Origin: Anisakis pegreffii
Lineage: Eukaryota > Nematoda > Chromadorea > Rhabditida > Anisakidae
Direction of reading: 5' to 3'
DNA length: 64,000 nt
Assembly: GCA_035041965.1 (NCBI GenBank)
Contig: JAPYMA010000052.1
Coordinates: forward strand, 219,579 to 283,578
Shown here: positions 44,167 through 56,740 of the stretch, in pieces
How the letters are laid out: each line of letters begins with the position of its first letter
How positions within the stretch are numbered: position 1 is the stretch's first letter
The notes under the pieces: generated by a model
Seen by the model: the letters and a program-made list of their open reading frames with translations, nothing else
Database searches by the model: none
Told to the model about the DNA's origin: nothing
Position numbers and translations under genes: made by a program

Positions 44167-46682
44167 TCATCGCATGAGAGTTGAAATGATTAAAGGAAGA
44201 ACACAGATTACATGATGATCAACGCATCGATGATACGTTATATTCCTTGGTGGACATAACCACGAAGAATATTGTGGAGATAATGAGGTGTCCGCATCAT
44301 CAGAGTCAAGCCATTCAGTTATTCGTGGAGGTGGACGATGTTGATGAATTGGTTGGAGGTAATGAGGTGCGCTGAAGTGCAGAAATGTCCTCGAATCGAT
44401 TTGTTTTAATTGTTGGCTAACTTGGAAGAGCGTGACTGAGTGTTGGTTCACTCGAATGGGTCATATTGACTGTTGATGCGCTCGGGTCCGTCTGGTTGCC
44501 TGCTGATAGATTTACCATTGGTGGAGTTGGTGATGCTTCGTCATCCTCAGTATGAACGCAGCCAGCTACTGGAACTACGATTGACGAGCGTGGTGGAGGT
44601 GATGAACTGCGCCGATGTTCTGAGATGCGCTCGGATTGGTCTGAGCTGATCGTTGATGCACTTGTATGAGTCTGGTGGACCGCTGGTATGCTCTCAACGG
44701 CTATATTGACGGCTGGTTTGCTCGTGTCGTCCTGATTGACTGTTGGTGCGCTCACATGGATCTCATTGACTGCTGGTACGCTAAGGTCCAACTGATTGAG
44801 CGGTGGCGTACTGAAACAGGTCCTGTTGACAGTATCTGCGCTTGGGTCCGTCTGCTTGACCATTGATGCGCTCGGACAGGTCACGCTGAACGATTGAGCG
44901 CTCGATTCGACTTGATTGAATGTTGGTGGATTTATCGATGATGGATAGGGTGAAGGTATTGAAGTTTCGTCGTCCTCAGAATAAATCCTGTTGGTGACTG
45001 GTACTGCTGCTGCTGCTGGTGAAAAGGGTGGAGGTGATGAAGTGTGGTAATGCGCTGAAGTGTGCTCGGATGGGTCTGAACTGACCGTTGACGCATTTGG
45101 ATAGGATTGGTTCACTGTCGATGCGTTCTTAATGGTTATATTGGCAGTTGGTGAGCTCGAGTGAGCCTTATTGACTGTTTGTGGGATCGGATTGGTAATA
45201 TTTGCTGCTGCTGTGCTCCGGTCGATCTGATAGGCCGTCACGGTACCCCGTTTGGCCAGATTGACTGTTAGCGGCAAGTGGGTCCGTCTGATCGACTATT
45301 GGTGCGCTCAGGCGTGTTTGGTTCACTGTTGCTTCGCTCAGGTCCGTCTGGTTTTCTGTTCTTAAGCTCGAATATATCTTATCAATTGCTGGTGCGCTCG
45401 GCTTCGTCTGGGTGATTTTTGGAGCAATCGCATCCGTATGATTAACTGCTGGTGGATCTACCTTCATTGAACATAGTGGAGGTAATGAGGTGTGCTGATA
45501 TGCTGAATTGCGCTCTGAACAGTCTGAAGTGACCGTTGACGCACTTGGATGGGTCTGGTTGACTGTTGGTGCGCTCGTAGCAGCCATATGAACTGCTGGT
45601 GCGCTCGGGTCGGCCAGATTGACTGTTGGAGCGCTAGGATCGATCTTATTAGAGGTTGGTGCGCTCTGGTCGTGCTGTGTGGCTGTTGGGAACTGTGCCG
45701 CTGGTGGTATCGAAGGACTGTGCCACTGTTGGTAGTGTTGAAGATCGGATGATGAGTCAATTCCAGCCTGGGGCGTACTCTCTGAAAGGCGGGATGATAT
45801 ATTTTGATTCCATGTTGAATTGTTGCTTGCGACAGGGCGACAACAAGAGTTCTGTGATGTTGAGCGGACATATTTTAATTGATTAAGTGGTCTTAATTAG
45901 CTGATGAATAGCTCAAGGTTTCCACGATTCCGAACTCGTTTTGCTAAAAGTTCGACTTTTTCAACGGCATATACTGGAAGGTCTTATAAAATTTCAACGA
46001 TTGATCAACGAAATGAAGGAACGTTGAGTTGAGCAAACGATCGTTTGAACTGAATCGCTGAGTGTTCTTGGAATTCTTCACGGCTTACCATGATTGCGAA
46101 TTGGTTCAGCATTTAATGTGAGCATAATCGCTTTAAATAAATCGCTGGCGATTTCGGTAGTTCTTTTGAACTTGCCATGATTCCGAAGCGATTCGGTATT
46201 CGTGGGTAATGTGCAACTTCGCTTCCTTCGTGAACGACTAGCGACCTGACGATAGCGCCTAAATAAATGATAACATGTTTGAAAACAATGAGGGCTGAAT
46301 TCAACAATTCCATTCGAAAATTCAATTTTGTAATGGTTTGCACTTCACGAAAAAATTTCTGCGAGGTTCAAATCCGACTGAAAAACTGATGCTGCTGGTC
46401 TAGGAGGGTGTTTATTTTACTGCTCCAACTTATCTAATCAACAAATCCAGCTCATCACGTGTTATGCTTCAATTGTTAATCACAAATGCAATGACGAAAA
46501 TTTTGATGAACTACAAGAACTGATCAAACGACCCATTTGGAAAGCATCTGAAAATGTTTCAATGTGCTGCTTTTTTCTAACAAAGCAGAAAATTACCAGT
46601 AAATTGTGCCGAATGCGACGATACAGAAACAACCTCCAGCTATCCCACCAACGATATATATTGCAACAAGAAATTCGGTCAT
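44167..46682 (-). pseudogene. Gene O: repeat-rich long-tailed member with frameshifts
   Basis: Exon 1 (46597-46682) starts MTEFLV and is nearly all helix (residues 5-27), with a phase-2 TG|GTAATT donor. Exon 2 (46176-46258) is basic (SRSRRKRSC) and uses a strong-looking GC donor (CATG|GCAAGT). The last exon starts at 45781 and is built of degenerate ten-residue units such as SAPTVNQTDP. The true frame runs 203 codons to a stop at 45168-45170. At about 45262-45266 the repeat pattern passes to another frame, which stays open for over 800 b to 44417, and near 44440 passes again into a tail resembling the family end (SDDADTSLSPQYSS). Two recent frameshifts, or two sequence errors, are both possible. 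The encoded product as read is about 260 residues. Confidence 0.55.
44460..45700 (-). repeat. Degenerate 30-b coding repeat in the last exon of gene O
   Basis: Many copies of a unit coding roughly T-V-N-Q-T-D-P-S-A-P. The Ser/Thr/Pro content resembles stalk or mucin-like tracts, although the model places it inside the cell. Confidence 0.8.
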
Positions 46683-47933
46683 GAGCGATGTAACCTAGAA
46701 TAAAATCCAATGAACATTACGATACATCAGCGTGAATTGATTCAGAACAACCGTCAACTTACTGTTCCATTGAGTGAAGATTTCATCACACAAAAATGGA
46801 TACGAAATAAGTAAAATTGCTATCGAAGTAAGTATCAATGAATACGGTCAAAGATTATGATCAGTGGCACCTAATTTGAAAAAAATACACACAGCTCCGG
46901 CTCAAGCTCTTATCATTCGAAATTTCATCCCCGTCTCTATATTTCCTAAAACGGTTGATATAGCTCCAGCTCTCAATGATCCGGAAATTTAGTCCACTTC
47001 TCGGACTCCGCAAAAAATCGTTGACATTTTTTCGACCCCAACTACGACTGTTGCTTCAACTCCAATATTCACTGTGCATAAAAATAAATAGTGATAAAAG
47101 ACGTATTAAGACAAGCCTGGATAAGCTCACAACAAAAATATTGCAAAAATCAAAAACGTGCAAAGAAATTGTCCAAAACTGTGCTCTTGTATAACAATCC
47201 TGATGATATGAACGTTGATGCACATCGTACGCAGATTACATTAGCGATAGCATGGAGAGCTGAGAAATACTAATGGCAATGCTTTATAAGGGCTGTAGCA
47301 AAACTAAAGAGGGACCCTGCAAAACCAGGTACTCAATCGAATTGGGAAGTACTTAGAGATCGCTGCAATCCTTGTAGTTATGAGCCGCAAACAAAATTCT
47401 GAAAGTGAGCTATGCGTCTTGTTTAGTTGATAACACTGCAGCTGGCGCAGTATGACAGGCTGCACTGATAATTTACACACTCATAAGCACTGATAATCAG
47501 CCCAATACAATCACACACATTTTTGGCAGCGTTGAGTAGTCACTGACTAATAAGACAGACAGTACTAATTTTTAAAACTGTAACAGTTCTGGTGCTTTCG
47601 AACATTTGTGTGTCGATTGATTCATTTTTGATAGTTTTATTTTTGGCAGCGCTGAATCATCAAAGGCACGCAGATGTTTGAACACTTTTCTCGATGATTT
47701 TCATGTCAATGATTTCAATGATTTTCAATAATTTTCATTTTTCAATGGTTTTCACTGATCTTTCAATGAACTCTTTTCAGTAAATGTTTGAACACTTTTC
47801 CAGTGAACACACATCAATGACACACAGATGTTTGAAAGTACCAGGATTGTTCAGTTTTGTAAACTGAGGTTTGACTAACGCCATCTTCAGGTATCTTCAA
47901 TCTGTAATCACATCGAGCGAAAATTCAGAATAA
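46683..47933. other. Spacer: 5' region of gene O and 3' flank of gene P
   Basis: A TTTTATTCTAG acceptor lies 12 b upstream of the gene O ATG. Diverged leader block about 46790-47080, upstream block about 47240-47430, ACTGATAA pair, then a locally repetitive stretch (about 47520-47830) in which TTTTTGGCAGCG-TGA and AGATGTTTGAA recur at irregular spacing. Confidence 0.5.
47464..47496 (+). promoter_or_regulatory. Paired ACTGATAA sites upstream of gene O
   Basis: Exact copies at 47464-47471 and 47489-47496, only 25 b apart here. Confidence 0.5.
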
Positions 47934-47939
47934 TTTATT
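47934..47939 (-). terminator. AATAAA poly(A) signal, gene P
   Basis: 463 b beyond the stop codon. The 3'UTR is longer than in the central copies and is shared with gene O. Confidence 0.5.
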
Positions 47940-48401
47940 TTCCCTTTGCAATCTTTACGAACATATATACAATAATCGTCAGGAGATGTATTCAATGCAT
48001 TTGTCAGTTTCAAAAAATTCATTTTGATATGTATGTTGAAAAATTGTCGCTAAACAATATCAAAACGTTGATAAACGTTTCTCATGCAAAATCTCAACGA
48101 GATCGCATTATTCATTTCAAGAAATTTTACAAAATCTTCTATTTGATCGAATATTGCTGTAAATTTGAATTTGATGTTGTAGCATTAGATGTCGGTACTC
48201 ATTGTTATGGAGGTATTTTATTCAGTTGCTAAAATCTAAACGAAAAGGGAAATTTGAACAAATCGAATATATGGAAAAAGCAATGAGCATCCTATGCGTG
48301 CATCAAAAAGTGAAGCATCTTATGTACAGAACCGAATTATCATCATAGAGTTCAAAACTCTAATGCAAAATGCACAGATCACATGATAATTTACGACAAT
48401 T

Positions 48402-49573
48402 TTACGATGTAGTCTTCGACGAATTCAACGTTGATGAATAGGGCGGCGGTGGAGGTAATGAAGTATCGCTTTCATTAACAATAGATCCAATTGGTCGTTG
48501 AGCCAGCCGTTCAGGTGAGAGTGGCACACTCGGATAGGGAGGACTGATTGTCGAGGATTGTGTCATCAACGGTGACGGATGTGGATAGGCTGGATAAAGT
48601 GTAGGACCAGTGGCTGTCGCTGGGAGCGTAGTACCTGAAAGATTAGATGATAGACGATGAGATCATGTTTAATTGTTACTTCAACGAGATGGACAGCAGA
48701 AGATTTTCACTAGTTAGCGTGCATATTTTAAACGACTGAATGACATCAATTTACTGATGAGTGAATAACTGAGAAACTTTTCGATTCAGAACTCTCGACA
48801 TCTTTAATGTGAAATTTTGGAACTTTCTAGTGGCCGGTATTGAAATGACGAATGAAAATTTGATAATTCGTCAACACAGTGAACGATTGATGAGTTGAGC
48901 AAACCATCGCTTGAACTGAATCTCTGAGATGTTTGGAAATTAAACGAAACGTAGAATACCTTCACCTTGGAACGGTACAACATTCACTGTGATTATGCTA
49001 CCTCCGTTTCTTTGCGAAGCATAGATAGCGCGCTCACGGTAGCGCCTGAATAAATGATAACCTGCGAAAACAATGAAGGCTAAATTCAATAATTCACTTT
49101 AAAAAGTTCCTCTTTAATATTGCTTTACACAGGATAGTATCGGGAATAAACAGCAATCACTCTTGAGATTCTAAACGGTTTAACCAAGAGATATTATCAT
49201 ATGTAATATTTCTTTCCATCCTTATCAGGGCAACAAAAATTGCTTATGTCTATTGTGTTTTTCTCTGCCCCTTATACAAAAAATTTCTTCGAACATCAAA
49301 TCATGAACTCGTCATTCTGTTTGAGAAACTGATATCAACAATCAAGCACAAGATAGTAGCTATTTTAGTGCTCCAGCTGCTAGTCACAAATAAAGTGATG
49401 AAAAATTTGAGGGATTGTAAGAAAAGGTCAACGAACCCATTTGGAAAAAAATTAAGGGTAGTGGGTTTTCTAAAATTATCGTGAAAATACCTGTACATTG
49501 CGCATGCCACACAGAAGAAGCAAAGAAAGATGAATATTGGAAATATTAAAATGAAGCCGTTAAAACCGTACAT
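48402..49573 (-). CDS. Gene P: intact three-exon membrane protein, C-terminal PPxY
   Basis: Exons 49491-49573, 48966-49045 and 48402-48634 give about 131 residues. Exon 1 starts MYGFNG and is almost wholly a helix (residues 6-25) ending AMYR; an acceptor-like CACTATTTTAG lies 11 b upstream of the ATG. Exon 2 is RYRERAIYASQRNGG and further polar residues, ending with a GTGAAG donor. The last exon has YPAY-type motifs where other copies have the first PPxY, then a clear PPPPPYSS 11 residues before the end. With gene B it shows that the second, C-terminal PPxY is the older or more widely kept one, since the distant gene T has it too. Introns are 445 and 331 b. Confidence 0.7.
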
Positions 49574-52273
49574 AGGCGATGAACTCTAAAATAGTGAACT
49601 TAAATGAGCATTGCGATATTTCAACGTGAAGTGACTCAACTGATCCGCGCAAACGTCAGTTAATTGTGCCGTTCGAATAAATGTGCAAAATCGACGTGGA
49701 ACAAGTGAAACTGCTGTTTTGTGAGTAAAACTACATGCTGAACCACTATTAAAAACAACAGGTAAAAATCATTATGTGATGATTCTACATCCGCCAGATT
49801 CCACTACTTCGACAAGGATGTCATTCGTTCTTAAGGTTTCCTTCGATATAAGCAGTCAACATTTCCAATGTTTTCGTGAAAAAGTGCCATTTAACAAGCA
49901 AAGGCGAATCTTCCAAGTTTTCAAATCGGACTGAGCCCATTAACACAATCATATCACAACCTACTAATCACCGTGAAAAAACTATTAGGCCAACTGGAAG
50001 GAAAGGAGCTGAGTTGACAACTGCATTCAGCAATTTAATATAATCAATGCTCAGTAGTAAATTCGACTGTAGAAACGGTTTTCATGCTATTATCGACATG
50101 AAATAACGATTTTATAACGAAAGTGGTCACAAACGCAGTTCATGATCACCACTCGTCATCTGTCAGGTGGTCAAACGTCGAAAGGTTTCCAGAGTCTTGG
50201 AGCGTTGCATTCATCGCAAGAGGACACGTACGGAATCAAAAAATGAAATTAAAACCGCAGAGTTGTAGTCACATGAGAACTGTTTGTTGCTAATAGCAGT
50301 CGATCAATTGCGATGGAAGTACTTAAACATTAACTTTAAATATTTACTCAATTTATCAGGTGCACCTACTCATTTGCTTACATGCGCCATTGTTGACAAA
50401 ACGATCAACAAACCGATGATGATGTGGCCAGACGTCATCATCTCAATTCGGTTTCATGCTCCCAACTGTACTTTTCTTTGTATGTTGCTTCCTCCTCCTG
50501 TTTCCTTCCACTGTATTGTAACGATTCAATCAGAATAGCAGCGAGCATTGAAGGTATTCATTTTTGCACGTTTGGATGTGTCAACGACATCAAATACCAT
50601 AAAAATGAAGTCAGTTCTTCAGTACAAAACGGTGAATTACCAGGGAAAAGAGTCGCTTCTGGCTGATGTCTAAATTCCGCCAGAACACTTTTTTCATCGA
50701 TGATTTTCTAGAGAAATTAACCGCAACGACTTATCTCTCAAACCGATATCTTTCCACGACATTTCCTGACTAAAAAGCCCAAAACTCAACATGATTTGTA
50801 GTCTGTCACATTTGCAGTGCCTGATGTGATTACGGCAATTCGAGAAAAACATCTTTGACTATGTTCCAGCATTCATGCGCACTCAATTGTTGTCAGTTCT
50901 GATAACTTGCATACATGTGAAATCAAACCTGATCTGGGAAGGCTGAAAGCCTCTTTAAAGAGGCATATTGTTACGGCAGCAAAGGTTTAAGGTTATGAAA
51001 AGAAATTGCTCTTTCATTACAGTCACAAATGCGACTAGTGCAAGTAGGATCGTATTCCAAGTATCTATAGCTGATATCATTGTGTAATCAATCCTATAGT
51101 AATGGTGAATTGTCATCGACGCATGATCAGATTTTATGCAGAGAAAGCATTCATACTCGTTGCTCAGATCCTTATTCTGTGTGTTGACGAAGCTACTGTT
51201 CTTTTTGCGTATTTTCACGGTGACCAATCATTATGATGACGTCTCATATCAGCAAGATAGGGGACAATTCATATGACAGAGCATGATGATAAGAAATTAT
51301 CACTGATATGATAAGAACGCAAAATCTTTAGCGTCTTTAAAGAATTGATAAAGGTATTGCTCCCTAGATGAAAACTCTAGGAAAGTATTTATTGATTGGC
51401 ATTTGTAGATGTAGATAAGGTGTTGATGAGAGTTTATCATCCAGCATGTTTTATTTTTCCATTTGAACCATAACCATATATTTTCAAATAACGAAACAAC
51501 TACATCGCTTCCATCCACGCAGCAATTCAGTGGATTCATCTATGCAGATCATGAAAAAAGTTACAATATTATAATAAGACAGAGAACAACTAATTACAGT
51601 CAATCAAAGTAATAAAAGATGAGAAGTTCCATGCCGCATGACGAATCGAACGATATGAATATCATGTGCTATACACAAAAAAACATTTGGAACAGCAGCA
51701 ATACTTTTATTTAAATCCAAAGTAAGTCTGCCTTATTTCAGTCCACTCTGAACGGCGTGTGAGATCACATCAAAGTGAAGTTTGGTTAAGCAGATGAGGT
51801 CAGGTTTGTATGAAAAAATCAACGAAAATCTCACAGTAATAATTGATGCAAAATCTGCTATTCAGCCTGCGTTCTTCCGTAATTTTCAGTGAATACATCT
51901 TCGGTGTGTTTGACCGTGAAGTTATGAGGTTATTCATCGTGCTATTAAGGAATCCGGCACATTAATGGAGTATTGAACGAAGCTTGGTGTATGTTATGAT
52001 ATCGTCAAATTTTTTGAACTTTATCGAAGTATCTGTTTTAAAATTTCACCAATCATTTTTATTTTGAACTGCACTCAACAAGGACGCATTCGATTGGGCG
52101 GAAAATTGTTTCATTTTGAGAGTGTGCTTCGCATTTGAATGCTAATCATATAGGAACATTCCTCAAGACAGCTGGTTAGAATGAGTGAAAACATTTGCTT
52201 ACAGTCCAGAGATTTATTGACCCGGAAAATCCTTATTATTAGTTGATCTTGTTTCTGGGGACGTCGTTTTGCA
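49574..52273. other. Spacer between genes P and Q
   Basis: No gene supported. One hydrophobic stretch on the minus strand near 51015-51080 (ILLALVAFVT) could be a decayed exon 1, but it lacks a convincing donor and downstream exons. No ACTGATAA pair was found. Confidence 0.4.
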
Positions 52274-53206
52274 TCACGACATAGCTGTCGGTGGATTCAC
52301 TAAAGATGAGTATGGTGGAGGCACTGAAATGTTGGAGTTAGCAGCCGTGATTCCAGATAGTCGCTGAAATAGTGTGATGCGTCCGAATTGTGTTGACTGA
52401 TTGTAGAATGTGATGGAATTGTTAGTGATGAGGTTTGATAGGCCGGATGTAAGATGAGATCAGGTGAAAATGTTGTACTCGCCGGAAAAGCGCTTTCTAG
52501 AAGTTAGCGCCACAGTTAACATTGCGTTAAACTGCAAAAGAATCTCATTTACGCTATTCAAAGTGAATGTTGCCTAATAGGTCAGGCAACGTTGCAGTTT
52601 TCCTACGAAGCGGCTAAAAATATCAATCAGTGAGCGAACAAAACCAACCTTGTCTTCCGAAGGGCTCGGCGGAGACAGTGACTATATGACCGTCATGCCC
52701 TCGAGTTCCGAACACTCTTCGCTCAAAACAACGCCTGAATTGTTCAAAAAATGTGAGTACTTCAAAAGTATAACAAGTTTATTTTACTCATCGCAACTTT
52801 CAGTTCAGATTCTTTTTTCATGTAGACTCGTTCATTTTGATTTGATTGATAGCGGTTTCACGCTTCGTTCATCGAAACAAACTTGCTGGTCGTAGAATTT
52901 CTTACCACAGCGCTGTTTCTGAGCATATTCAGCTACTTGTGTATCGTTTGATTGAACATCACTAACGTTTGAGATAGGTTCTGTGGAAAGATTCTCGACA
53001 ATATTCTCTCAGAAATTTGAGTTGATGAAAATATCTGTCCTTCTACTTTAATTATTCAATCATTCTCGAATTAGCACGTCAAAATGCACACTCACTCACC
53101 GTAACATTGGACATCCAACGATTAAAAGAGTGCCCACTAAAACGACTCCAAATAAAATTACTAAATAGTTGAGAGTGAACGTGGGAGCTGGTTTCTCGAA
53201 TAACAT
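52274..53206 (-). CDS. Gene Q: diverged member, PPxY shifted out of frame
   Basis: Exons 53100-53206, 52649-52734 and 52300-52496 give about 129 residues in the phases used by the family. Exon 1 starts MLFEKPAPTF, with a helix at about 14-32 (VILFGVVLVGTLLIVG) and a CG|GTGAGT donor. Exon 2 reads CFERRVFGTRGHDGH and so on, with no stop. The last exon opens SAFPASTTFSPD as usual, but its frame ends LHHTHL at 52300-52302. A perfect family ending, VPPPYSSLVNPPTAMS, lies just beyond in another frame and stops at 52274-52276. A small indel near 52330-52350 would explain it. Either a damaged tail or a sequencing error. Confidence 0.55.
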
Positions 53207-55197
53207 TGAACGAAGTCGAGGACCGATCAGCACACAGCTGCGAGTGAATCAATCGGCTGAACTGGGTGTCTGGTGAGGGCGTCGCAGAGAATTCCTTACT
53301 GAACACGGTCGATCGTGATGATTTCTATTGGATGTTAACCATAGCAGACTGAATATTGCGGGGATAATGATATGTGAAATCAATCATTGGTCATGAATAC
53401 AGAGGACAACGCCAGTGTAAACAAATCCATCGCGATTCGATCAATCGACAGAAATTCAATCATAATGATTTACGTTCAGATATCCGATATCAGAAATCGT
53501 TCAAGTTCATGTGTCTTGCCAAATTTTCACTGACCTCTACTCCACCAGTGCTATTGCTGCATCAAATATGACTGCCACACTCTTCAACAATGCTGATCAT
53601 CAGCAATGAGTTAGAGAATTTGAAGGCTGAATCTTGATGATGCAATTTGAAGCTTGAAGGTAGTCGAAAATGTGCGAATCAAAGAACCAAACTGCTCAAT
53701 GCAGCTGTACCTATCGTGCGATAAAGCAAGCATTCAAAGCTGAAGGATATGGCAACGTAAACAACAGTTAGAATGACGATTCATGTGCTATCATCATTGC
53801 AAATGCATGAGCGGTGAGCGATTATGGCTCAGATCGGCATATGAGGAATCACTCTCGAAGTACTATCGTAGAGCTTGTCGATTCGCTGCTATTGCATCGT
53901 TTACATTACTCTCAATTGACTTTTAAATCGTTTCTCTCCTGTTCTCTCAACTCAGCTGAGATATTAACCATACTTTTAAAAGAGGCAATGCGCCATACTT
54001 GTCACCATCAAACCCACAAGTTTGCGAGTGATCAACAGTCAAAAATACACGTCGGAGAGTGGAAATCGCTTGCATTGTTGCTTCAAGTTTCCTTAAATTA
54101 TTAATGTATTTTTGGATATTGGTATCAATGTACGCAATTCCAATCTGCCAGTTCTTACCCATCACCTGCAATAACTCATCGAAAATGCATACAAGTTTTT
54201 CTGCGCCATATCACATCTTCATTACTTCTTATGCCTTTACTAACATTGAGATTTTCTTTAACATTCTTCTGCTCTTTATATCAGGTTCATGTTCTATAGT
54301 TGTCTGCTGACTGATAATAATTTAATATCTATCATGATCAAGGTTGGAGGATACCAGTCCGGTTCACTCTATTAATTACGGAATATTGAAGCAATTTTGC
54401 AGTCAGGTGCTCGTTTGAAATGAGGACCGACACTGCATTGTCGTTTCAAATTATGCAGTATTTGATGGTGCTATTTGTTGCCCAAAACTTGAATTTTCAA
54501 CTGTTCTGGAATTGTGAAGTGTTTATCTCATCGATGAATAAAATGAAAATTTGCTGAACGCGATAGCTCTCTCTTTTGAACCTTACTCCATAGATTAGAA
54601 TCGACTTCCATAGAAGCAAAACCTGAGGATGTATCAGAAATATAAAACATCAGAAGCATTTCGAGCATCCGCAAAATTTTATTGACGAGAACGATATGAA
54701 TGGATATGGAAATTACTGAACATGCATTCGAATATCTTTGGCAGTTGTTCGAATAAAATGAATATGAAAATCACTTTTATGCAGAATTTTAGAACGCACA
54801 CCTATATCAAACAAAACAGTCTCAAAAAACACATTTGACACTACATATGAGTTCACAAAAGTTTTCAGGCGTATTGAGGGTCTTTTCAACCAATCCTACA
54901 TTTACATTTACGCAAATCAACTGTTTCGCTGGCCATAGCAAAGAAATGCATTAGTCAGATGAGCATTCTGAACCCATGAGAATGCTTCTTTCAATGCTGA
55001 AACAATGATTCAATGCTCCTTCCGAGTGAAGCAAACAATGTTTCTTGTCATGGCAGGCTTACAACTGCATTTGGGAACTGAGCAAATTTCGCTCAAGATC
55101 ATTATTGGGAAGAAAAGACCCTCTATATAAATCATCGAAAAAATCATCATTAGAGCTTTGAATGGAAGCGAATGGTTGATGGCAATTTTGTGTGTCC
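53207..55197. other. Spacer between genes Q and R
   Basis: No gene or repeat recognised. A minus-strand AATAAA at 54678-54683 is the nearest candidate poly(A) signal for gene R, 515 b from its stop. Open frames on both strands are short. Confidence 0.4.
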
Positions 55198-56152
55198 TCA
55201 GGTGAAACGATCGTTTGATGAGAAGTGTGCTCTGTGGGCAGTACGAGTAGAATACCCTGATGATGGATTCACTTTAGAGCAGGTCATGCGGTGCAGTGAG
55301 TGCTCTTCTCTGTAGGTGACAGTGCCACTTGGTGGCAGAGTTGATTGAAAGGATGTTCGTTCGTGTGCTGGTGGCGTGGTCGTGCTTTCAGATGGTGCAT
55401 TAACTAGAAGTTGGTGTGAAACAATGGCTCATATAACCGTGCAATAAAGTCGGTTCATGTTTCAGCACTAGATCTTAAATGAAGAGTCCGCTTTTCCAAT
55501 ATCTAGATAGCAATAATTTTCTGCTCTGTTACTTCAGTTTTGACAATTTAACCAAATTTTCAGAAATTGCTCCGATGCCGAAAAAAACAACATAATAAAT
55601 TAAATAGACGCATCAAAATTATAGAATATAGATTCGAAGTAACCTCCGTCTTTCCGAATTTGAAAGTTCTCAGGTTGTGCGTTATTTTGGTGCTCCTGTG
55701 CTATCGTCAGGCTTCTTCTTCTACGCCAAAACCTGAATCGTTGTTGAGTTATCAGATGTGCCATCTTCATGACTGGAAGGCTTCTGTATGAGAAGTAAGG
55801 TTGGAATTTCAAATCCACTCATGATTGAACCAGCTCTTTATTTGTTCACAACAAGAGTCATTCTGATAGTCTAGTTAATTGAACGATAATCCTGGTTAAG
55901 CTGGCTGAACGTTCGCTTTTCTTTTGCAAATCAAACAACACTTAGTACAGATTCTTGCGGTGAATGAAAAACTGAAGATTAGATTTTGAGGAATCAAATA
56001 GCAACGACGCATCTCGATCATGTTCACTGTTCAGTGGTTTCAAAACATCGTAATATTTACCACCAAACTGCGAATGCTACGATCAAGATGAGACAGAGGG
56101 TGGCGATTACGATTGATACGATGCAAAGTGGCTCCATCACACTGATGGTCAT
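55198..56152 (-). CDS. Gene R: diverged member with Pro/Thr-rich tail, no PPxY
   Basis: Exons 56061-56152, 55644-55732 and 55198-55403 give about 128 residues without a stop. Exon 1 starts MTISVMEP, with a helix at about 8-29 and a TG|GTAAAT donor in phase 2. Exon 2 is WFWRRRRSLTIAQEHQ and so on, four Arg in a row right after the helix, as expected for an inside-facing tail. The last exon opens VNAPSESTTTPPAHER, keeping the Asn-Ala start but not the PPxY; TLPPSGTVTY is the closest remnant. An acceptor-like CACCTCCAG lies four bases before the ATG. Confidence 0.55.
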
Positions 56153-56740
56153 TCGACTGGAGGTGAAGTATACGGCTGACTTTGACTTTGATTGTAGAAT
56201 TTCAGATGAACCGGTTCGTACGAACAACCATCAGAGAGTTGTTACATGCGAATACAATCGAACGAAATTCCTCATGACAGAAGCAAAATATGGTGGAATC
56301 ATCATCAGCTAATGCTTAAATGTTATACTCTAGGTCGATGCAAATAAAAAGATTCTGATTCATCACAGATCAATCAATGAAGATTCATGCAAATAGTACC
56401 ATCCAGTTCCTAACATAAAACATTCTACTCATTTCGCATGCTTCCAATTGTTTTGTCTAGTGTAAGGCGAGCATATCGCTCATTGTTGGTGATTTTGAAT
56501 CAAAGGAACGAATTCTTCAAACATATCGCTGTCATGATCGAATTCTATCACACCGAGCACTACGGCGTAGCTAATCATTTAACACAAAACATTTTCTTGT
56601 ATGTTTTTATGTCAATTAAAAATTGCGAGAGCGAAAGAGTGAAATTGGAGCTTGAAATGCGTATTCGAAGGTTTTAAGATCAGTTTTCGATGAACAAAAT
56701 CAGTATCGATGAAATTCTTGTCTAATATCGTGACTCTTAC
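56153..56740. other. Spacer between genes R and S
   Basis: I searched the minus strand here for an exon 2 and last exon to go with the first exon S and found none with suitable splice sites. Confidence 0.35.

Noticed and set aside
50955..51227. Minus-strand frame with ILLALVAFVT
   Set aside because: Could be a decayed first exon, but there is no suitable donor, acceptor or downstream exon. Mentioned only in the spacer entry.
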